A stretch of 64,000 bases of DNA from Lentimicrobiaceae bacterium. GTDB lineage: Bacteria; Bacteroidota; Bacteroidia; Bacteroidales; JALOCA01. The DNA is taken from contig JALOCA010000015.1 in NCBI GenBank assembly GCA_023227965.1, positions 1 through 64,000 on the forward strand, given 5' to 3'. The position numbers and the translations under genes are program-made. Under the pieces are notes generated by a model. That model had not been told where the DNA came from. It ran no database searches and saw only the letters and a program-made list of their open reading frames with translations. This document shows, piece by piece, positions 60,584 to 64,000 of the stretch; within the stretch, counting starts at the first letter, position 1; every line of letters begins with the position of its first letter.

Positions 60584-60720
60584 TTACCAGATAAACAGCA
60601 ATTCTCTGTATTTGGGCAAAGTCCATAGTCTATTGTGAATCATTTATTCCAGCTTGTCAATATTGTAACGAATTTGTTTTAGAAAAAACGGAAGGAAATC
60701 AGCCGGATACATACTTACTT
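60584..60720 (-). pseudogene. 3' remnant of a type III glutamine synthetase gene
   Basis: Reading the minus strand in one frame, a stretch FLPFFLKQIRYNIDKLE is followed by an in-frame TAA (60644-60646), then MIHNRLWTLPKYRELLFIW and a stop at 60584. The last part matches the extreme C-terminus of glutamine synthetase type III (DKLE..., LWPLPKYRELLF). The nonsense codon falls between conserved residues. An open frame on the minus strand extends to 60871 but further upstream is not clearly glutamine-synthetase-like. Only about 5 % of the gene (normally over 700 codons) remains. The rest of the 60427-60858 gap shows nothing else. Confidence 0.65.
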
Positions 60721-60858
60721 CTGTGAGCATATTTTTATAGGATTTTATCGAATATTTTTCCTGTAAATAATTTCTTAAAAAAATCCTGTATTCAATTGAA
60801 AAAATACTTAGTTTTGAATATAAATACCTGAGACCAGGTTTATCAAAAAATTTAGAAT

Positions 60859-63180
60859 ATGGATAAAACAATGTTGAAAAAATTAGCTCTTGAATACCAT
60901 GCTCAGGGGCGTCCGGGGAAAATAGAAGTTATACCAACAAAACCTACTGCTACCCAGCAAGATTTATCGCTTGCATACACGCCTGGGGTAGCCGAACCTT
61001 GTTTGAGAATACATGATAATCCCGAAGATGTGTATAAATATACGGCAAAAGGAAACCTGGTAGCAGTAATTTCCAATGGTACAGCCGTTCTTGGGTTAGG
61101 GGATATTGGTACCGAAGCAGGAAAGCCTGTTATGGAAGGGAAAGGGGTGCTTTTTAAAATTTTTGCCGATATTGATGTGTTTGATATAGAGATAAATGAA
61201 AAAGACCCGAAAAAGATTATTGAAATCGTAAAAGCTATTGCACCCACCTTTGGCGGTATCAATCTCGAAGATATTAAAGCCCCCGAATGTTTTGAAATAG
61301 AGGATCGTTTGAAAGAGTGTCTCGACATTCCGTTGATGCACGACGATCAACATGGTACGGCAATTATCACCTCGGGGGCTATGTTAAATGCCCTCGAAAT
61401 TACCGGTAAAAAAATTGAGGAAATTCGGATTGTGGTCAATGGTGCCGGTGCTGCTGCCATAAGTTGCACTAAGCTGTATATTAAGCTGGGTGTCAATCCT
61501 GAAAATATTATTATGCTCGATAGCAAAGGGGTGTTGCATCAAAACAGAACCGATTTAAATCCCATAAAACGCCAGTTTGCCACCTCAAAAAATATTTCAA
61601 ATCTTCGTGAAGCAATTGCCGGTGCAGATATGTTTTTAGGGCTTTCGGTTGCCGGGCAAGTTGATCAGGATATGATACGCTCCATGGCTGCCAATCCCAT
61701 TGTTTTTGCATTGGCAAACCCGTTTCCGGAAATCACTTACGAAGATGCAACCTCTGCACGCAAAGACATAATTATGGCAACAGGTCGTTCAGATTACCCC
61801 AACCAGGTGAACAATGTACTGGGATTCCCCTTTATTTTTAGGGGTGCACTTGATGTAAGAGCCACAAAAATCAACGACGAAATGAAGCTGGCTGCCGCCT
61901 ATGCCCTTGCAGAACTTGCTAAACTGCCTGTCCCAGAAGAAGTAAACTTAGCCTACCACACAAACAATCTTAAATTTGGGAAGGACTATATCATTCCAAA
62001 ACCTTGCGACCCCCGGCTTATTAGTACAATTCCTGTTGCAGTGGCACAAGCTGCCATGGATTCAGGAATTGCCTGTATGCCCATCAGGGATTGGGGTTTG
62101 TACAAAGAAGAACTTAGCCGAAGACTTGGTGTGGGAATTCCTTTAATCAGGCAAATAAAAGCCAAAGCTAAAGCCCAGCCTCAGAAGGTAGTTTTTGCCG
62201 AAGCAGAAAATTTTAAAATACTCAAAGCTGCCGAAATTGTACAAAGCGAAGGGATTGCATGTCCTATACTACTGGGCAATAAAGATTTGATAATACAAAT
62301 AATCAGCGATAACGACCTCTCACTTGAAGGGGTTGAAATTATTGATCCCAAATCGAAAAAGGAAGAAAGCCGGCTTAGAAAATTTGCAGAGATTTATTTT
62401 GAAAAACGGCAACGCAAAGGCGTTACCCTGCAATCAGCTCTTGATACCATGCACCATCGTAATTATTTTGGACCTATGCTGGTTGAAACCTGCAAAGCCG
62501 ATGCCATGATTTCCGGTCTTACCCGGAATTATCCCGATACCATTCGTCCTACCCTCGAAATTATCGGAAAGCACCCCGGCGCCCATGTTGTTTCGGGAAT
62601 GTATATTATCAATACAAAAAAAGGACCTTTCTTTTTTGCCGATACTACCGTGAACCATCATCCCGACACGCAAACCATAGTCGAAATCACCCTTCAGACA
62701 TATGAAGCCGTTAAAAAATTCGGAATATTGCCCCGGATAGCCTTACTGTCCTACTCTAATTTTGGCTCGGTAAAAGGAGAAGCTCCTTTGAAAATGCGTG
62801 ATGCTGTTGCTATTCTGCATCGCGACTATCCCCATATCGTTGTTGACGGTGATATTCAGGCAAATTTTGCCCTGAACGAAGAAATGCTGAAAGAAAGTTT
62901 CCCCTTTTCAAAACTGATAGGAGGAAAAGCCAATACACTTATTTTCCCATTCCTCAGTGCAAGCAATATTGCCTATAAATTAATGCAGGAAATGGCAGGT
63001 ATGGAAGCCATAGGTCCCATCCTGAACGGACTAAATAAATCGGTACACATCCTGCAAATGGGTGCAAGCGTTACGGAAATTGTAAACATGGTTACCATCG
63101 CTGTTATTTATGCACAGTCAGGAAATAAGCAGCAAACAAAATTATTGAATGATTGTTTATTAGCTACTGATCAGGAATAA
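60859..63180 (+). CDS. maeB: NADP-dependent malic enzyme with phosphotransacetylase-like domain
   Basis: 773 residues, the length of MaeB-type enzymes. The N-terminal malic enzyme domain (about 1-430) has DLSLAYTPGVAEPCL, GDIGTEAGKPVMEGKGVLFK, FADIDVFDIEI, MHDDQHGTAIITSGAMLNAL and NGAGAAAISCTKLY; the C-terminal domain (about 440-765) is phosphotransacetylase-like (VFAEAENFKILKAAEIV; DGDIQANFALN) but in this family is regulatory, often binding acetyl-CoA. It converts malate to pyruvate and makes NADPH. It precedes mdh by 38 bases, an apparent operon. Confidence 0.95.
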   Translation: MDKTMLKKLALEYHAQGRPGKIEVIPTKPTATQQDLSLAYTPGVAEPCLRIHDNPEDVYKYTAKGNLVAVISNGTAVLGLGDIGTEAGKPVMEGKGVLFKIFADIDVFDIEINEKDPKKIIEIVKAIAPTFGGINLEDIKAPECFEIEDRLKECLDIPLMHDDQHGTAIITSGAMLNALEITGKKIEEIRIVVNGAGAAAISCTKLYIKLGVNPENIIMLDSKGVLHQNRTDLNPIKRQFATSKNISNLREAIAGADMFLGLSVAGQVDQDMIRSMAANPIVFALANPFPEITYEDATSARKDIIMATGRSDYPNQVNNVLGFPFIFRGALDVRATKINDEMKLAAAYALAELAKLPVPEEVNLAYHTNNLKFGKDYIIPKPCDPRLISTIPVAVAQAAMDSGIACMPIRDWGLYKEELSRRLGVGIPLIRQIKAKAKAQPQKVVFAEAENFKILKAAEIVQSEGIACPILLGNKDLIIQIISDNDLSLEGVEIIDPKSKKEESRLRKFAEIYFEKRQRKGVTLQSALDTMHHRNYFGPMLVETCKADAMISGLTRNYPDTIRPTLEIIGKHPGAHVVSGMYIINTKKGPFFFADTTVNHHPDTQTIVEITLQTYEAVKKFGILPRIALLSYSNFGSVKGEAPLKMRDAVAILHRDYPHIVVDGDIQANFALNEEMLKESFPFSKLIGGKANTLIFPFLSASNIAYKLMQEMAGMEAIGPILNGLNKSVHILQMGASVTEIVNMVTIAVIYAQSGNKQQTKLLNDCLLATDQE

Positions 63181-63218
63181 TAAACTGATTAAAAGTAATA
63201 AAACAGCATCATTAATTT

Positions 63219-64000
63219 ATGAAAAGAATAACCGTTATTGGCGCCGGAAATGTTGGCGCAACAGTTGCTAATGTTATTGCACACAAAGACCTTGCACGCG
63301 AAGTGGTATTGGTAGATATTAAGGAAGGAGTTGCCGAAGGTAAGGCTCTCGATATTTGGCAGGCTTCTTCAATAAACCATTTTAATACCCGTGTAGTAGG
63401 AACCACTAACGACTATTTGAAAACCAAAGGGTCAAGTATCGTGGTCATTACTTCGGGCATGCCGCGCAAACCCGGAATGAGCCGTGATGACCTTGTGAAA
63501 ACCAATGCAATTGTCGTAAAAGAAGTTACTGAAAAAGTAATCAAATATTCACCGGAAGCTATTATCATCGTGGTGTCGAACCCGCTTGATGCGATGAGCT
63601 ATGTAGCCTATATGGTCTCGGGTAAGGACAGCCGAAAAGTTTTCGGTATGGCAGGAATCCTTGATACCGGTCGCTACCGAGCCTTTATTGCCGAAGCTCT
63701 TGACGTTTCGCCCAATACAGTGCATGCCTTGTTGCTGGGCAGCCACGGCGATACGATGGTTCCTTTGCCCCGTTACACCTCTGTTTCCGGAGTACCACTT
63801 ACGGAACTGATGAATAAGGATGAAATTGATAAAATTGTGGAAAGAACCCGCCAGGGAGGTGGTGAATTGGTAAATCTTATGGGCACCTCTGCCTGGTATG
63901 CACCGGGAGCTGCTGCTGCACAGATGGTTGAAGCCATAGTAGATGATCAAAAACGCCTGTTCCCTGTTTCTGTATATTTGCAGGGTGAATACGGACTTAA
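63219..64000 (+). CDS. mdh: Malate dehydrogenase (3' end cut by window)
   Basis: About 260 codons are visible; the stop lies beyond the window. Start ATG 63219 gives MKRITVIGAGNVGATVANVI, the Rossmann NAD-binding motif. Further motifs: VLVDIKEGVAEGKALD, ITSGMPRKPGMSRDDL, VVSNPLDAMSYVAY, MAGILDTGRYRAFIAEAL and the catalytic His in LLLGSHGDTMVPLP. GMSRDDL (with the Arg) identifies the LDH-like malate dehydrogenase type rather than lactate dehydrogenase. It oxidises malate to oxaloacetate with NAD+. It follows maeB closely. Confidence 0.95.
   Translation, partial: MKRITVIGAGNVGATVANVIAHKDLAREVVLVDIKEGVAEGKALDIWQASSINHFNTRVVGTTNDYLKTKGSSIVVITSGMPRKPGMSRDDLVKTNAIVVKEVTEKVIKYSPEAIIIVVSNPLDAMSYVAYMVSGKDSRKVFGMAGILDTGRYRAFIAEALDVSPNTVHALLLGSHGDTMVPLPRYTSVSGVPLTELMNKDEIDKIVERTRQGGGELVNLMGTSAWYAPGAAAAQMVEAIVDDQKRLFPVSVYLQGEYGL

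Noticed and set aside
1..64000. tRNA or rRNA genes, and defence systems (restriction-modification, toxin-antitoxin, CRISPR-Cas)
   Set aside because: I looked through the gaps between genes and saw no cloverleaf-like sequence with a TTC-type arm and no defence gene. The MORN lipoprotein resembles the YwqK label antitoxin but has no toxin partner.

Overview
This window is chromosomal DNA from a member of the Bacteroidota, most likely an uncultured, free-living or anaerobic Bacteroidales-like organism. Several things point there: SprA, the giant outer-membrane translocon of the type IX secretion system (T9SS); several large surface proteins with T9SS C-terminal sorting domains; a PID-CTERM-like small protein; and many promoters of the Bacteroidota form TAnnTTTG, sometimes with TTTG about 20 bases upstream. 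Assignments rest on motifs read by eye and on family knowledge; no database search was run.

Layout. 1-2.1 kb: two tandem YCF48-like T9SS cargo proteins, the first cut by the window edge. 2.1-11.1 kb: housekeeping genes (rlmN, cysteine hydrolase, amidohydrolase, ClC channel, exonuclease III, OmpA-like lipoprotein, 5-formyl-THF cyclo-ligase, flavodoxin-fold oxidoreductase) and a truncated EamA transporter. 11.1-12.2 kb: repeats, namely two copies of an element with terminal inverted repeats around an array of 42-bp units. 12.2-23.2 kb: a 239-residue unknown, then a surface-protein cluster with a 2186-residue fibronectin/MAM-like protein ending in dockerin-like repeats, a 1047-residue T9SS protein with a possible cohesin-like N-terminal module, and a PID-CTERM-like protein. 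23.2-23.9 kb: a third, inverted copy of the repeat element beside a frameshifted transposase remnant. 23.9-30.3 kb: glgB, a lipoprotein and purL. 30.3-35.2 kb: an accessory AT-rich zone with minus-strand genes, REP-like palindromes, an IS200/RAYT-type Y1 transposase and a 21-bp tandem array. 35.2-41.3 kb: O-methyltransferase, a GldN-like lipoprotein, a MORN-repeat lipoprotein, the three-subunit transhydrogenase operon pntAA-pntAB-pntB, and an msrB-msrA fusion. 41.4-47.4 kb: two tandem T9SS proteins flanked by a duplicated ogt 3' fragment, a YitT remnant and intact ogt. 47.4-64 kb: glyS, a DUF3109 gene, lnt, hflX, sprA, ruvA, a glutamine synthetase III remnant, maeB and the start of mdh.

The genes tie together in two ways. 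SprA is the outer-membrane channel through which the T9SS cargo encoded at 1-2 kb, 19.7-22.9 kb and 41.7-46.5 kb would be exported, and Lnt would acylate the several lipoproteins seen here. MaeB, Mdh and the transhydrogenase link malate metabolism to NAD(P)H balance.

The most interesting signals are the repeat and mobile-element biology, the possible cohesin/dockerin-like surface pair, at least five genes whose promoter -7 box lies only 4-7 bases before the start codon (suggesting leaderless mRNAs), and a set of broken gene ends that record past rearrangements.
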